A program made the translations under genes and the position numbers. Positions 1 to 10,122 of a stretch of 64,000 nucleotides of DNA are shown here, piece by piece; the stretch's first letter is position 1; the number at the start of each line of letters is the position of its first letter. This DNA comes from Prescottella sp. R16 (GTDB lineage Bacteria; Actinomycetota; Actinomycetes; Mycobacteriales; Mycobacteriaceae), in assembly GCF_030656875.1 (NCBI RefSeq), contig NZ_CP130943.1:3100001-3164000 (forward strand), in the 5' to 3' direction. Under the pieces are notes generated by a model, which had not been told where the DNA came from, ran no database searches, and saw only the letters and a list, made by a program, of their open reading frames with translations.

Positions 1-1233
1 CCGCCATTCGGCGCCCGCGGTGGTGAAGATCTCACCGAGGCCTTCCGCTTCGGCCTGCGCCCGCACCCGCATCGAGCCGGGCACGACCAGCATCCGGACG
101 CCGTCGGCCACCTTCCGGCCCTTCAGGACGTCGGCCACAGCCCGCAGGTCCTCGATACGGCCGTTGGTGCACGAACCGACGAACACGGTGTCGACGGGGA
201 TCTCGCGCAGCGGGGTGCCCGGCTCCAATCCCATGTAGGACAGCGCCTTCTCCGCCGAGATCCGCTCGCCCTCGTCGGCGATGTCGGCCGGGTTCGGGAC
301 CGTGTCGCTCAGCGGCGCACCCTGACCGGGGTTGGTGCCCCACGTCACGAACGGGGTGAGCGACGCACCGTCGATGTGCACCTCGGCGTCGAACACGGCG
401 TCGTCGTCGGTCTTCAGCTGCTCCCACGCAGCCACGGCGGCGTCCCAGTCGGCGCCCTGCGGGGCGTGCGGCCGTCCCTTGACGAACTCGTAGGTGATCT
501 CGTCGGGGGCGATCATGCCGGCGCGAGCGCCCGCCTCGATCGACATGTTGCAGATCGTCATCCGCGATTCCATCGACAGTTTCCGGATGGCCTCGCCGCG
601 GTACTCGATGACGTAGCCCTGCCCACCACCGGTGCCGATCTTCGCGATGACGGCGAGGATCAGGTCCTTGCTCGTGACCCCGGGCGCCAGTTCACCGTCG
701 ACAGTGACCGCCATCGTCTTGAACGGACGCAGCGACAGCGTCTGCGTGGCCATGACGTGCTCGACCTCGCTGGTGCCGATTCCCATTGCGAGAGCACCGA
801 AAGCACCGTGCGTGGACGTATGGCTGTCGCCGCACACGACGGTCATACCCGGCTGGGTGAGGCCGAGCTGTGGGCCCACCACGTGGACGATGCCCTGGTC
901 CAGGTCGCCCATGGGATGCAGCCGGACCCCGAACTCCTCGCAGTTCTTGCGCAGGGTGTCGACCTGCGTGCGCGAGACCGGATCGGCGATCGGCTTGTCG
1001 ATGTCGACGGTGGGAACGTTGTGGTCCTCGGTCGCGATCGTCAGGTCCGGCCGGCGCAGCTTCCGGCCGGCGAGCCGGAGGCCGTCGAAGGCCTGCGGGC
1101 TGGTGACCTCGTGGACGAGATGCAGGTCGATGTAGATCAGGTCGGGTTGCCGCGCCGAGCCCTCTCCCTCACCGCGTACGACGACATGCTCGTCCCACAC
1201 CTTCTCGGCCAGTGTCCGTCCTCTGTGAGCCAT
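1..1233 (-). CDS. leuC: 3-isopropylmalate dehydratase large subunit, C-terminus beyond window
   Basis: LeuC, with LeuD, isomerises 2-isopropylmalate to 3-isopropylmalate in leucine synthesis, using a [4Fe-4S] cluster. The visible 411 residues are the aconitase-type N-terminal part (family about 470). They include [19 protein letters not shown], the Arg/Asp-rich core and the first cluster cysteine in VGSCTNGR near residue 355. The other two cysteines normally lie about 60 residues further on, outside the window. The ATG at 1231-1233 follows a clear AGGTGGAG ribosome site. leuD should lie just to the left. The gene is divergent from an IclR regulator 130 bp away, the arrangement known for leuCD with LtbR (Corynebacterium) and NdgR (Streptomyces). 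Confidence 0.97.
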   Translation of the reverse strand, partial: MAHRGRTLAEKVWDEHVVVRGEGEGSARQPDLIYIDLHLVHEVTSPQAFDGLRLAGRKLRRPDLTIATEDHNVPTVDIDKPIADPVSRTQVDTLRKNCEEFGVRLHPMGDLDQGIVHVVGPQLGLTQPGMTVVCGDSHTSTHGAFGALAMGIGTSEVEHVMATQTLSLRPFKTMAVTVDGELAPGVTSKDLILAVIAKIGTGGGQGYVIEYRGEAIRKLSMESRMTICNMSIEAGARAGMIAPDEITYEFVKGRPHAPQGADWDAAVAAWEQLKTDDDAVFDAEVHIDGASLTPFVTWGTNPGQGAPLSDTVPNPADIADEGERISAEKALSYMGLEPGTPLREIPVDTVFVGSCTNGRIEDLRAVADVLKGRKVADGVRMLVVPGSMRVRAQAEAEGLGEIFTTAGAEWR

Positions 1234-1363
1234 GTTCTCCACCTCTGCAATCTGCTTTGTCGCGCCGCCGGAATTCAGGGCTGACCCGTGTCGCGTGCTG
1301 TGTCGTTCCCACTGTCCCGCACCTCGGCTATGATCCCAACATGCGAGAAAGTAGTATCGGCCT

Positions 1364-2065
1364 ATGAGACAGCATAGCGGCATCGGGGTACTCGACAAAG
1401 CAATGGGCGTGCTGCACGCAGTGGCCGAACAGCCGTGCAGTCTCACGGAACTGTGCACGCGAACCGGCCTGCCCCGCGCCACCGCCCACCGTCTCGCGGT
1501 GGGCCTCGAGGTGCACCGACTGCTCGCGCGCGACGCCGACGGACTGTGGTGCCCCGGCCCCGGACTGGCCGAGCTGGCCGCCAAGGCCACCGACACCCTC
1601 GTCGACGCCGCGGCACTCGTGCTCCCCCGGCTCCGCGACATCACCGGCGAGAGCGTCCAGCTGTACCGCCGCGAGGGCATCCAGCGGGTGTGCGTCGCCT
1701 CGGTGGAACCCCCGGCCGGCCTGCGTGACACCGTCCCGGTGGGGGCGCGCCTGCCCATGACGGCCGGCTCCGGTGCGAAGGTGCTCCTCGCCTGGGCCGA
1801 TCCGCAGTTGCAGCGCACCGTGCTCCCGGAGGCGACGTTCGGTGAACGCGTCCTGGCCGAGGTCCGCCGCCGCGGGTGGGCGCAGAGCGCCGCCGAACGC
1901 GAAGCCGGCGTCGCGAGCGTCGCGGCGCCGGTACGGGACGCCGCCGGCACCGTCGTCGCCGCGATTTCGGTGTCGGGCCCGATCGACCGCATGGGACGCC
2001 GCCCGGGTGCCCGCTGGGCGGCCGACCTCCTGGCGGCAGCGGAGGCGCTCCACAAGCGGCTCTGA
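1364..2065 (+). CDS. IclR-family regulator, LtbR/NdgR type
   Basis: This 233-aa regulator has an N-terminal winged helix-turn-helix (about residues 7-65) and a C-terminal IclR effector domain. Its start, [13 protein letters not shown], and its position divergent from leuC match the actinobacterial LtbR/NdgR group. That group controls leuCD and other amino-acid genes; this is known for the family and inferred here. The ATG is chosen because a TAGTAT -10 box (1352-1357) lies exactly 6 bases upstream, so the mRNA is probably leaderless. No ribosome site is visible. The shared 130-bp intergenic region should hold its operator. Confidence 0.9.
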   Translation: MRQHSGIGVLDKAMGVLHAVAEQPCSLTELCTRTGLPRATAHRLAVGLEVHRLLARDADGLWCPGPGLAELAAKATDTLVDAAALVLPRLRDITGESVQLYRREGIQRVCVASVEPPAGLRDTVPVGARLPMTAGSGAKVLLAWADPQLQRTVLPEATFGERVLAEVRRRGWAQSAAEREAGVASVAAPVRDAAGTVVAAISVSGPIDRMGRRPGARWAADLLAAAEALHKRL

Positions 2066-2154
2066 CCCCGAGGGGACCCTGCCCGGCCACCCGGAACGTG
2101 ATCCGTGGCACAGTCGTGCCCGAGAACGAATTCCAGCCGAGTGGAGGTAGTGCC

Positions 2155-2658
2155 GTGGGAACGAACCAGCGCGGTCAGATCACGATGACCGACGACGAGA
2201 TCACCGAGTTCATCGAGCGCAGTCGCGTGTCCACGATGGCGACGGTCGGGCCGAGCGGCACCCCGCATCTGGTCGCCATGTGGTACGCGGTGATCGACGG
2301 CGAATTGTGGTTCGAGACGAAGGCCAAATCGCAGAAGGCCGTCAATCTCCGCCGCGACGACCGGATCACGATGATGATCGAGGACGGCCACACCTACGAC
2401 ACCCTGCGCGGCGTCTCCATCGAGGGCCGTGCCGAGATCGTCGACGACCCCGAAGCCCTGTTCAAGGTCGGGATCAGCATCTGGGAGCGGTACACCGGCC
2501 CGTACTCCGACGACGTCAAGCCGGCCGTCGAGATGATGCTGCACAAGCGAATCGCGGTGCGTGTGGTCCCCGATCGGGTCCGCTCCTGGGACCATCGCAA
2601 GCTCGGACTGCCCGCGATGCCGGTCGGCGGATCCACTGCAGCTTTCCTGCACTCGTAA
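2155..2658 (+). CDS. PPOX-class flavin/F420-dependent oxidoreductase
   Basis: A 167-aa split-barrel protein of the pyridoxamine-5'-phosphate-oxidase-like superfamily, which binds FMN or F420. The N-terminal helix [17 protein letters not shown], then [19 protein letters not shown], and the strand [18 protein letters not shown], are typical of the F420-type PPOX proteins common in actinobacteria. The GTG at 2155 is chosen because GGAGG sits five bases before it; the open frame upstream runs back into the IclR gene without a better start. The substrate cannot be read from the sequence. In mycobacteria a similar gene sits in the same place (my Rv2991 recollection). Confidence 0.85.
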   Translation: MGTNQRGQITMTDDEITEFIERSRVSTMATVGPSGTPHLVAMWYAVIDGELWFETKAKSQKAVNLRRDDRITMMIEDGHTYDTLRGVSIEGRAEIVDDPEALFKVGISIWERYTGPYSDDVKPAVEMMLHKRIAVRVVPDRVRSWDHRKLGLPAMPVGGSTAAFLHS

Positions 2659-2723
2659 ATTCGGGCGACGAGTCCCCCGCTCGGCGGTACATTCCGACGT
2701 ACCGACGAACGGAGGAGGACCCC

Positions 2724-2891
2724 GTGACCGATACCGGAACCGACGACATCAAACGCAAGTTCCGTGAGGCGCTGGATCGCAAGAATCACCAGCAGTCGAA
2801 CGCTTCGGCCCATCTGGACGGGCAGTCGAAAGTGCACGACTCGCACGGCAGCGCCGACCACAAACGGGAGTTCCGCCGCAAGAGCGGATAG
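2724..2891 (+). CDS. DUF5302-type small hydrophilic protein
   Basis: A 55-residue, highly charged protein with no signal peptide or membrane segment, starting [20 protein letters not shown] and ending KREFRRKSG. The two K-R-(E)-F-R motifs bracket a Ser/His-rich middle. The pattern matches the small actinobacterial DUF5302 family, whose function is unknown. The GTG has a strong GGAGGAGG site 5 bases upstream, and the gene ends 30 bases before a strong hairpin terminator, so it is probably transcribed with or just after the PPOX gene. Confidence 0.75.
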   Translation: MTDTGTDDIKRKFREALDRKNHQQSNASAHLDGQSKVHDSHGSADHKREFRRKSG

Positions 2892-2920
2892 GGATCCGGA
2901 ACTCGCCCCACACAGAGAAG

Positions 2921-2953
2921 AACACCCTCCGATTCGTGTGATCGGAGGGTGTT
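2921..2953. terminator. Bidirectional intrinsic terminator
   Basis: A perfect 13-bp stem (AACACCCTCCGAT, 2921-2933, with its complement at 2941-2953) and a 7-base loop. A short T run follows on the plus strand and an A run precedes it, so it can end the DUF5302 transcript on + and the tRNA-Glu transcript on -. Confidence 0.85.
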
Positions 2954-2959
2954 TCGTTG

Positions 2960-3032
2960 TAGCCCCGACGGGATTCGAACCCGCGCTACCGCCTTGAGAG
3001 GGCGGCGTCCTAGGCCGCTAGACGACGGGGCC
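2960..3032 (-). tRNA. tRNA-Glu(CTC), copy 1
   Basis: A 73-nt cloverleaf on the minus strand. The acceptor GGCCCCG pairs with CGGGGCT (one G-T pair) and the discriminator is A. The anticodon loop has CTC between CCGCC and GGCGG arms, and the T-arm contains GGTTCGAATCC. No CCA is encoded. It is identical to the copy at 3058-3130, 25 bases upstream in transcription. Confidence 0.96.
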
Positions 3033-3057
3033 AGAACCGTGTTCGATACGACGTTGG

Positions 3058-3130
3058 TAGCCCCGACGGGATTCGAACCCGCGCTACCGCCTTGAGAGGG
3101 CGGCGTCCTAGGCCGCTAGACGACGGGGCC
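3058..3130 (-). tRNA. tRNA-Glu(CTC), copy 2
   Basis: A 73-nt tRNA identical base for base to the copy at 2960-3032, with anticodon CTC. The tandem pair, with tRNA-Gln upstream and gltX beyond it, is on one strand and may be partly co-transcribed. Confidence 0.96.
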
Positions 3131-3225
3131 GAGAACGTGCATCGAAACACGCTATGACTGCGTGACCACGCCGGGCCTCGACAGTATCTGTGCGATCCGG
3201 AAGGAATGCACCTTGCGGATCACTG

Positions 3226-3297
3226 CTGGGGTACCAGGACTCGAACCTAGAATGGCTGAACCAGAATCAGCTGTGTTGCCAATTACACCATACCCCA
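3226..3297 (-). tRNA. tRNA-Gln(CTG)
   Basis: A 72-nt cloverleaf on the minus strand. The acceptor TGGGGTA pairs with TACCCCA and the discriminator is G. The anticodon stem GCTGA/TCAGC encloses TTCTGGT, giving anticodon CTG. No CCA is encoded. There is no glutaminyl-tRNA synthetase in the window, but gltX and gatA/B/C are present, consistent with charging by glutamylation and amidation. Confidence 0.95.
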
Positions 3298-3441
3298 ATG
3301 GTCTGTTTCGGCGGCCTGCCCTGCGGGCGTCTGGCCTCCGTTCCGAACCGAGAGAAACATTAGCATCAACCCCGTATCGAACTACAAATCGGCAGGTCAA
3401 AGGCGGTAAATCGACCCAAAACGACAGCCCCGGAACGACAG

Positions 3442-3469
3442 CGGCCCGCCCCGAGGACGGGACGGGCCG
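3442..3469 (-). terminator. Probable gltX terminator hairpin
   Basis: GC-rich hairpin CGGCCCG (3442-3448) / CGGGCCG (3463-3469) with further inner pairing, 20 bases past the gltX stop. There is no strong T tract, so termination is inferred from position and structure. Confidence 0.5.
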
Positions 3470-3489
3470 AGCGCTCTCGGTGCTCGCGA

Positions 3490-4962
3490 TCAGGCGATCT
3501 GCGCCCGCGCCGACCGCAGCCGGGCCATCGTCGTGTCGCGGCCGAGCAGTTCCATCGACTCGTACAGCGGCGGGCTGATGTGCGATCCGGTCAGCGCCAC
3601 CCGCACCGGCGCGAATGCCTTGCGCGGCTTGAGTTCGAGCTTCTCGATGAGGGCGGCCTTGAGGGCCTCCTCGAGCTCGGCCGTCGTCCACTGCTCCAGC
3701 GCGTCGAGGGCCTCGATCGTCGCGTCGAGCACCGGCGCCGCATCGGCACCGAGATTCTTGGCCGCCGCGGCCGGGTCGATCGCGAAATCGGCCTCGTCGA
3801 CGAGGAGGAACTTCAGCAGGCCCCACGCGTCGGACAGCACCGTGATGCGGGTCTGCACCAGATCGGCCGCGACGTCGAACTGCTCGGGGGTGAGCGCGTC
3901 CACCGGATGCCCGTGCGTCGTCAGGTACGCGCGCAGCCGCGCCGAGAAGTCGGCCGGCTCGAGCAGACGGATGTGCTCGGCGTTGATCGCGTCGGCCTTC
4001 TTCTGGTCGAAACGTGCCGGATTCGAGTTGACCTTGGAGATGTCGAACGCGGCCACCATCTCGTCGAGGGAGAAGACGTCGCGGTCGTCGGCGATGCCCC
4101 AACCCAACAGCGCCAGGTAGTTGAGCAGGCCCTCGGGGATGAAGCCGCGGTCCCGGTGGATGAACAGGTTCGACTCGGGATCACGCTTGGACAGCTTCTT
4201 GTTGCCCTGTCCCATCACGAACGGCAGGTGCCCGAACTCCGGCGTGAACTCGGCGACCCCGATGCGCTGCAGCGCCTCGTACAGCGCGAGCTGACGCGGC
4301 GTCGAGGACAGCAGATCCTCGCCACGCAGCACATGCGTGATCCTCATCAGCGCGTCGTCGACGGGATTCACCAACGTGTACAGCGGAATCCCGTTGCCAC
4401 GGGTGAGCGCGAAGTCCGGCACCGTACCGGCCTTGAACGTCGTCTCCCCGCGCACCAGATCGGTCCACGTGAGGTCGTGGTCCGGCATCCGCAACCGCAC
4501 GACCGGCTTGCGCCCCTCGTCCAGGTACGCCTGGATCTGCTCCGGCGTCAGGTCCCGGTCGAAGTTGTCGTAGCCGAGCTTGGGGTCGCGTCCGGCCGCC
4601 TTGTGCCGGGCCTCGACCTCCTCGGGCGTCGAGAACGACTCGTACGCCTCTCCCGCCTCGAGCAGACGCCGCACCACGTCGAGGTGGAGATCACGGCGCT
4701 GCGACTGCCGGTACGGCTCGTACGGGCCGCCCACCTCCGGACCCTCGTCCCAGTTCAGCCCCAGCCAGCGCAACGCGTCCAGGATCGCCTGGTACGACTC
4801 CTCCGTGTCACGGGCGGCGTCGGTGTCCTCGATCCGGAACACGAGCGTGCCGCCGTGGTGACGGGCGAACGCCCAGTTGAACAGGGCGGTCCGGATGAGC
4901 CCGACGTGCGGGGTTCCGGTGGGTGACGGACAGAAACGGACGCGTACTTCGCTGGTGGTCAT
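3490..4962 (-). CDS. gltX: Glutamyl-tRNA synthetase
   Basis: A 490-aa class I synthetase that activates glutamate and charges tRNA-Glu. In organisms with GatCAB it also misacylates tRNA-Gln. The HIGH-type signature is [18 protein letters not shown] (residues 12-29) and the KMSKS-type loop is KLSKR near residue 258, followed by the alpha-helical anticodon-binding domain. The length is normal. It starts [10 protein letters not shown] at an ATG, 113 bp after the FAH-family gene on the same strand. tRNA-Gln and two tRNA-Glu genes lie directly downstream, so the enzyme is encoded beside its substrates. Confidence 0.98.
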   Translation of the reverse strand: MTTSEVRVRFCPSPTGTPHVGLIRTALFNWAFARHHGGTLVFRIEDTDAARDTEESYQAILDALRWLGLNWDEGPEVGGPYEPYRQSQRRDLHLDVVRRLLEAGEAYESFSTPEEVEARHKAAGRDPKLGYDNFDRDLTPEQIQAYLDEGRKPVVRLRMPDHDLTWTDLVRGETTFKAGTVPDFALTRGNGIPLYTLVNPVDDALMRITHVLRGEDLLSSTPRQLALYEALQRIGVAEFTPEFGHLPFVMGQGNKKLSKRDPESNLFIHRDRGFIPEGLLNYLALLGWGIADDRDVFSLDEMVAAFDISKVNSNPARFDQKKADAINAEHIRLLEPADFSARLRAYLTTHGHPVDALTPEQFDVAADLVQTRITVLSDAWGLLKFLLVDEADFAIDPAAAAKNLGADAAPVLDATIEALDALEQWTTAELEEALKAALIEKLELKPRKAFAPVRVALTGSHISPPLYESMELLGRDTTMARLRSARAQIA

Positions 4963-5075
4963 GGCTCACTTCGGAAACAACGCTGCCTGGACGCGTCAAG
5001 CCGTCGCCCGGCAGCGATCGGGTACGGAACGGACCCCTACAGGCTAGTCCCGCACCCGAGCGGAGCGGTACCGGA

Positions 5076-5849
5076 TCAGCGCTTGGCGGCAACCGGATTG
5101 GTGAGTGTGCCGATACCCTCGACCGTCACGCTCACGGTCTGGCCGTCGACGATCGGGCCCACTCCCTCCGGCGTACCGGTGAGGATCACGTCACCCGGCA
5201 GCAGGGTCATGACGGCGGACACCCATTCGATCACCTTCGGGATGTCGTGCAGCAGAAGCGAAGTGCGACTGCGCTGCACGACCTCGCCGTCGACCTCCGT
5301 GCGCACCTCGACGTCGGACGCGTCCAGGTTCGTCTCGATCCACGGGCCGAGCGGGCAGAACGTGTCGTACCCCTTGCCGCGCGTCCACTGCCCGTCGTGC
5401 CGCTGCTGATCGCGGGCGGTGACGTCGTTGGCGGCGGTGTAGCCGAGGATGACCTCACGGGCCTTCGCCGCGGGCACGTCCTTGCAGGGGCGACCGATGA
5501 CGACGGCGAGCTCGCCTTCGTAGTGCACCTCGTTCGACGACGGCGGCAGCACGATCGGCGCGCCCGGGCCGACGATCGACGTGTTGGGCTTGATGAAGAT
5601 GACCGGGTCCTCGGGGGCCTCGCCACCCATTTCGGCCGCGTGCGCGGCGTAGTTCTTGCCGACGCAGATCACCTTGCTGGCGAGGATCGGGGCGAGCAGC
5701 CGGACGTCGGCGAGCGGCCAGCTCCGGCCCGTGAAAGTCGGTGTACCGAAGGGGTGTTCGGCGATCTCCTTCGCGGTCTGCGCATCCCCCTCTCCCTCGA
5801 TGGACACGAAGGCAACTCCGTCGGGACTGGCAATTCGACCTAGGCGCAT
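5076..5849 (-). CDS. Fumarylacetoacetate hydrolase family protein
   Basis: A 257-aa FAH-fold enzyme (hydrolase, decarboxylase or isomerase of beta-diketo or hydroxymuconate-like acids). A short N-terminal domain precedes the catalytic core, which has GKNYAAHAAEMG, the metal-site HYEGELAVVIG, NDVTARDQQ and LLPGDVILTGTPEGVG. The metal would be Mg or Mn bound by the conserved acidic residues. The substrate is not predictable. Genes of this type next to gltX in mycobacteria are often annotated 2-hydroxyhepta-2,4-diene-1,7-dioate isomerase. The ATG lies 6 bases from a TAGACT -10 box (5856-5861), so the mRNA is probably leaderless. gltX lies 113 bp downstream on the same strand. Confidence 0.88.
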   Translation of the reverse strand: MRLGRIASPDGVAFVSIEGEGDAQTAKEIAEHPFGTPTFTGRSWPLADVRLLAPILASKVICVGKNYAAHAAEMGGEAPEDPVIFIKPNTSIVGPGAPIVLPPSSNEVHYEGELAVVIGRPCKDVPAAKAREVILGYTAANDVTARDQQRHDGQWTRGKGYDTFCPLGPWIETNLDASDVEVRTEVDGEVVQRSRTSLLLHDIPKVIEWVSAVMTLLPGDVILTGTPEGVGPIVDGQTVSVTVEGIGTLTNPVAAKR

Positions 5850-5922
5850 GCGCCGAGTCTAACGAGTGCCCGGACACGCCTCGGTGCACGCGTGGCGGCG
5901 CAGGGTCTACACTCCGACCTGT

Positions 5923-5939
5923 ATTCACAATGTAGGAAT
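5923..5939. promoter_or_regulatory. Imperfect inverted repeat upstream of the MFS gene
   Basis: In a conspicuously AT-rich stretch before the MFS transporter, ATTCACA-ATG-TAGGAAT forms an imperfect dyad (5 of 7 positions) centred 42 bases before the chosen start. It is the size expected of a repressor operator. No cognate regulator is adjacent, so the role is inferred. Confidence 0.3.
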
Positions 5940-5972
5940 TTCATTTCACATATTGAGATAGAGGTGAGTGGT

Positions 5973-7175
5973 GTGAACCTGGCGGACACGACGACCGGAA
6001 CCGCACGCCGCTGGACGATGCTGGTGCTGGGCGTCCTCGCTCAGGCCGCTGGAGCGACGTTCTCGAATGCGCCCGCGTTCCTGCTTCCGGCACTCGAGAC
6101 CGAGCACGGACTGGACCTGTCCCGTGCCGGACTGCTCGTCGCCGCACCCACCGTCGGGTTCCTCGTCAGCCTCATGGCGTGGGGCGCGATCGTCGACCGT
6201 ATCGGGGAACGACGCGTCCTCGTCCTCGGCATGACGCTGACGGCGGCGGCGGCCGCCGGCGCCGCCGTGGCCGCCGCCGCGTCCTCGTTCCTCGCGACGG
6301 GCCTGATGCTGCTCGTGGGCGGAACGGCCGCGTCCAGCGCCAACGCCGCCAGTGGCCGGGTCGTCGTCGGCTGGTTCCCGCCGCACCGCCGCGGCCTCGC
6401 AATGGGGATCCGTCAGATGGCGCTGCCCCTCGGGGTGGCCTTCGGCGCACTGACGGTACCGAGAATCGCCGAAAACCACGGTGTCGGCTGGGCGTTGGCG
6501 ATACCGGTCGCAGCCGCCGCCGTCGCCGCGATCGCGTGCCTGTTCGTCGTCGACCCGCCACGACCGGACCGGGCGGCGGCCGCACAGTCCGGCCTGCTGG
6601 ACAATCCGTACCGGTCGTCGAGCGTGCTGTGGCGTATCCACGGCGTCTCGGTGCTGCTGGTGGTGCCGCAGTATCTGGTGTGGACGTTCGCACTGGTGTG
6701 GCTGATGTCGGACCGACACTGGTCCGCGGCCTCGGCGGGACTGCTCGTCACCGTCACCCAATTGCTCGGTGCGGCAGGACGGATCGCGGCCGGCGCGCTG
6801 TCCGACCGGGTCGGCAGCCGGATGCGTCCGCTGCGCTGGGTCGCGATCGCGGCGGCACTGTCCATGGGCGCCCTGGCCCTGACGGACGCGCTGGGCTCCT
6901 CCGCGTCCGTGGCACTGCTGGTGCTGGCGTCGGTGATCACGGTGGCGGACAACGGATTGGCGTTCACCGCCGTCGCCGAGATCGCCGGACCCTACTGGAG
7001 CGGCCGGGCGCTCGGCGCCCAGAACACCAGCCAGTACCTGGCGGCGTCACTGGTGCCACCGCTCTTCGGTGGGCTGATCGCGGCGGTGAGCTTTCCGGTC
7101 GCCTTCGCGGTGACCGCACTGTTCCCCCTCGTCGCCGTGCCCCTGGTCCCCGCCGACCGGCCCGAACGCCACTGA
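5973..7175 (+). CDS. MFS transporter
   Basis: A 400-aa major facilitator with 12 predicted membrane segments in two six-helix halves. It has the loop 2-3 motif WGAIVDRIGERR and the corresponding GALSDRVGSR in the second half, plus RRGLAMGIRQMALPLG in helix 5. The closest general type is the drug/metabolite exporters of the CynX/nitrate-type MFS group, but the substrate is unknown. GTG 5973 is chosen because AGAGGTGAG lies just upstream; GTG 5964 in the same frame is possible. It is convergent with leuB, from which a 15-bp terminator separates it. Confidence 0.85.
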   Translation: MNLADTTTGTARRWTMLVLGVLAQAAGATFSNAPAFLLPALETEHGLDLSRAGLLVAAPTVGFLVSLMAWGAIVDRIGERRVLVLGMTLTAAAAAGAAVAAAASSFLATGLMLLVGGTAASSANAASGRVVVGWFPPHRRGLAMGIRQMALPLGVAFGALTVPRIAENHGVGWALAIPVAAAAVAAIACLFVVDPPRPDRAAAAQSGLLDNPYRSSSVLWRIHGVSVLLVVPQYLVWTFALVWLMSDRHWSAASAGLLVTVTQLLGAAGRIAAGALSDRVGSRMRPLRWVAIAAALSMGALALTDALGSSASVALLVLASVITVADNGLAFTAVAEIAGPYWSGRALGAQNTSQYLAASLVPPLFGGLIAAVSFPVAFAVTALFPLVAVPLVPADRPERH

Positions 7176-7193
7176 CCCGTCGCCGATACGGCC

Positions 7194-7226
7194 GTGGCCG
7201 CCACCCGGGTTCCGGGTGGCGGCCAC
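7194..7226. terminator. Bidirectional terminator between MFS gene and leuB
   Basis: A perfect 15-bp GC-rich stem (GTGGCCGCCACCCGG at 7194-7208 with its complement at 7212-7226) and a 3-base loop, placed midway between two convergent genes. Confidence 0.8.
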
Positions 7227-7248
7227 GTCTGTCGGACGTACGGAGCGG

Positions 7249-8262
7249 CTAGACGGCAGCCGCGATCCGGTCGCCGACCTCGGTCGTGACGATCGGGGCG
7301 TCGCCGCGCGACGCCAGGTCGGCCTCGACGGCACGCTCGATGCGGGCGGCGTCGTCCTCCCGGCCGAGGTGACGCAGCAGCATCGCGGCCGACAGGATCG
7401 CCGCCGTCGGGTCGGCGATACCCTGGCCGGCGATGTCCGGTGCCGAACCGTGGACCGGCTCGAACATCGACGGATTGGTGCCCGACGCGTCGATGTTGCC
7501 CGACGCCGCCAGCCCGATACCGCCGGTGACCGCGCCCGCGAGGTCGGTGATGATGTCACCGAACAGGTTGTCGGTGACGATCACATCGAAGCGGGCGGGA
7601 TCGGTGACCATGTAGATGGTGGCCGCGTCGATGTGGCAGTACGCCGTCTCGACCTCGGGGTACTCGGCACCGACGGTCTCCATCGCGCGGGTCCAGATGC
7701 GGCCGGCGTTGGAGAGCACATTGGTCTTGTGGATCAGCGTGAGGTGCTTCCGCCGCTTCTGCGCCAGCTCGTACGCGGCGCGGACGACACGCTCGGCACC
7801 GAACCACGTGTTGACCGACACCTCGGTCGCCACCTCGTGCGGGGTGCCGATGCGGATCGAACCACCGTTGCCGGTGTACGGGCCCTCGGTGCCCTCGCGG
7901 ACCACGACGAAGTCGATGTCCGGGTTCGCGGCCAGCGGCGAGCTCGACTGCGGGTAGGTGCGCGCCGGGCGCAGGTTCACGTGATGGTCGAGCAGGAAGC
8001 GCATGTTCAGCAGCAGGCCGCGCTCGAGGATGCCCGGCGCCACGTATCGGGGATCGCCGATCGCGCCGAGGAGGATCGCGTCGTGCTGCCGGATCTGCTC
8101 GAGCTCGGCGTCCGGCAGCAGGTCACCGGTCTCGTTGTAGCGCTTGGCACCGAGGTCGAACTCGGTGGTCTCGACATCGGGAACCAGCTTCCGCAGGACC
8201 TTCAACGCTTCCGCGGTGACCTCGACACCGATGCCGTCACCGGGGATGACCGCAAGCTTCAT
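7249..8262 (-). CDS. leuB: 3-isopropylmalate dehydrogenase
   Basis: A 337-aa NAD-dependent, metal-requiring beta-decarboxylating dehydrogenase that converts 3-isopropylmalate to 2-ketoisocaproate in leucine synthesis. It starts [12 protein letters not shown]. Substrate and metal residues lie in the LRPARTYP region, [12 protein letters not shown] and the signature [15 protein letters not shown]; the NAD loop is [14 protein letters not shown]. It is shorter than the E. coli enzyme but normal for actinobacteria. The ATG at 8262 is preceded by GAGGAAGAG; upstream in-frame codons are not plausible. It lies downstream of serA on the same strand, with a terminator hairpin between them. Confidence 0.97.
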   Translation of the reverse strand: MKLAVIPGDGIGVEVTAEALKVLRKLVPDVETTEFDLGAKRYNETGDLLPDAELEQIRQHDAILLGAIGDPRYVAPGILERGLLLNMRFLLDHHVNLRPARTYPQSSSPLAANPDIDFVVVREGTEGPYTGNGGSIRIGTPHEVATEVSVNTWFGAERVVRAAYELAQKRRKHLTLIHKTNVLSNAGRIWTRAMETVGAEYPEVETAYCHIDAATIYMVTDPARFDVIVTDNLFGDIITDLAGAVTGGIGLAASGNIDASGTNPSMFEPVHGSAPDIAGQGIADPTAAILSAAMLLRHLGREDDAARIERAVEADLASRGDAPIVTTEVGDRIAAAV

Positions 8263-8318
8263 GAACACACTCTCTTCCTCGTGGACCGGCCGCGAACACG
8301 GAACCGGTGAATTCGACT

Positions 8319-8352
8319 GTGGCCGCGACCGTTTCGCAACAGTCGCGGCCAC
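8319..8352 (-). terminator. serA terminator hairpin
   Basis: An 11-bp perfect stem (GTGGCCGCGAC at 8319-8329, complement at 8342-8352) 20 bases after the serA stop, before leuB on the same strand. Confidence 0.65.
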
Positions 8353-8371
8353 CATCGTCAGAAGGGGACGA

Positions 8372-9964
8372 TCAGGACAGGTCGACCTGCGCGACGCGCG
8401 CGTCGAGCTGCGAGGTGATCTGCTCGACCTCGGCGTCACCGACGACACGGTCGACACGCAGGATGACGGTGGCGCCCTCGCCCTCGGCGTCCTGGCTCAG
8501 CGCTGCGGCCTGGATGTCGATGCCGGCGCCGCCGAGCACGGTGCCCAGGACACCCAGGACACCCGGACGATCCGTGTAGTGGACGACGATGTTGTGGCCC
8601 TCGGCGCGCAGGTCGAAGCTGCGGCCGTTGACGGCGACGATCTTCTCGACCTGCTGCAGGCCGGTCAGCGCGCCCGCGACGGTGGTGACGGTGCCGTCCG
8701 CGGCCACCGCCCGCACCTCGACTGCGCTGCGGTGCGTCTGGGCCTCGCTGTGCTTCTCGACCTCGACGGTGACGCCGCGCTGCTCGGCGAGCTGCGGGGC
8801 GTTGACGAACGTGACGGCCTCGTCGCTGCTCGCGGAGAACAGGCCGCGCAGTGCGGCCAGGCCGAGGATGTCGACGTTCTCGGCGGACAGCTCACCGCTC
8901 GCGATCACCTGGACGTTCTGGACGGCCTCGAGCGACAGGGTGCCGGCGAGCAGACCCAGCTTGCGGACCAGCTCGAGCCACGGGGCGACCTCTTCGCCGA
9001 CCGGGCCGCCGGAGACGTTGACGGCGTCCGGCACGAACTCGCCGGCCAGCGCCAGCAGGACGGACTTGGCGACATCGGTGCCGGCGCGGTCCTGCGCCTC
9101 GGAGGTGGAGGCACCCAGGTGCGGGGTGACGACGACGTTGTCGAGGTCGAACAGCTTGGAGTCGGTGCACGGCTCGGTGTTGAACACGTCGAGGCCGGCG
9201 GCGCGGACCTTACCGTTCACCAGCGCGTCGTACAGCGCGTCCTCGTCGATGAGGCCACCGCGGGCGGCGTTGACGATGATGACGCCGTCCTTCGCCTTGG
9301 CCAGGCGCTCCGCGTTGATCAGGCCCGCGGTCTCCTTGGTCTTGGGCAGGTGCACGGAGATGAAGTCGGCGCGCTCGACCAGCTCGTCGATGTCGACCAG
9401 CTCGATACCCAGCTGCGCGGCGCGGGCCGCGGGCAGGTAGGGGTCGTACGCGATGATGTCGGTCTCGAACGCGGCGAGACGCTGCGCGAACAGCTGGCCG
9501 ATACGGCCCAGGCCGACGACACCGACGGTCTTGCCGAGGATCTCGGTGCCGTTGAAGCTCGAACGCTTCCAGGTCTTCTCCCGCAGGGTGCGGTCCGCGG
9601 CCGGGATCTGGCGGGCGGTCGACAGCAGCAGCGACACGGCGTGCTCGGCGGCCGAGTGGATGTTCGAGGTCGGCGCGTTGACGACCATGACGCCGCGCTC
9701 GGTGGCGGCCGGGATGTCGACGTTGTCGAGGCCGACACCGGCGCGGCCGACGATCTTCAGCTTCGTGGCGGCGGCGAGCACCTCGGCGTCGACCGTGGTG
9801 GCCGAACGGACCAGCAGGGCGTCTGCCTCCGGGACGGCCGCGAGCAGCGCGGGACGGTCCGGGCCGTCGACCCAGCGCACCTCGACACCGTCTCCGAGCG
9901 CATCGACGGTCGATTGTGCGAGCTTGTCGGCGATCAGGACGACGGGACGGCCATTCTGGCTCAC
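8372..9964 (-). CDS. serA: D-3-phosphoglycerate dehydrogenase
   Basis: A 530-aa NAD-dependent enzyme that oxidises 3-phosphoglycerate, the first step of serine synthesis. It is the long type I form: substrate/NAD domains (about residues 1-315), with [13 protein letters not shown] for [16 protein letters not shown] and the catalytic-His segment [15 protein letters not shown]. An allosteric-substrate-binding domain follows, then a C-terminal ACT domain (about 455-530, [20 protein letters not shown]) that gives serine feedback in the mycobacterial enzyme. The GTG start follows GGGAG. The next step of the pathway but one, serB, lies about 49 kb away at 58673. Confidence 0.97.
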   Translation of the reverse strand: MSQNGRPVVLIADKLAQSTVDALGDGVEVRWVDGPDRPALLAAVPEADALLVRSATTVDAEVLAAATKLKIVGRAGVGLDNVDIPAATERGVMVVNAPTSNIHSAAEHAVSLLLSTARQIPAADRTLREKTWKRSSFNGTEILGKTVGVVGLGRIGQLFAQRLAAFETDIIAYDPYLPAARAAQLGIELVDIDELVERADFISVHLPKTKETAGLINAERLAKAKDGVIIVNAARGGLIDEDALYDALVNGKVRAAGLDVFNTEPCTDSKLFDLDNVVVTPHLGASTSEAQDRAGTDVAKSVLLALAGEFVPDAVNVSGGPVGEEVAPWLELVRKLGLLAGTLSLEAVQNVQVIASGELSAENVDILGLAALRGLFSASSDEAVTFVNAPQLAEQRGVTVEVEKHSEAQTHRSAVEVRAVAADGTVTTVAGALTGLQQVEKIVAVNGRSFDLRAEGHNIVVHYTDRPGVLGVLGTVLGGAGIDIQAAALSQDAEGEGATVILRVDRVVGDAEVEQITSQLDARVAQVDLS

Positions 9965-10122
9965 GAGCGAACTCCCTGTGTTGAGGTGGCGGCTTGGATA
10001 GTGCAGTGTCAGCTTAGTGGGCGGCGGTCACGGATTCCGCAGGGCGGGTGCGCCTTACCAGATAGTGGACACCTCCCGCACCGAAATCGGAGATTCGTAC
10101 CACTCTTTTGCCGCCGGAAAGG

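Noticed and set aside
2960..3130. Two identical 73-base units 25 bases apart, considered as a CRISPR or mobile repeat
   Set aside because: Each folds as a complete tRNA-Glu with anticodon CTC; it is a tandem tRNA duplication.
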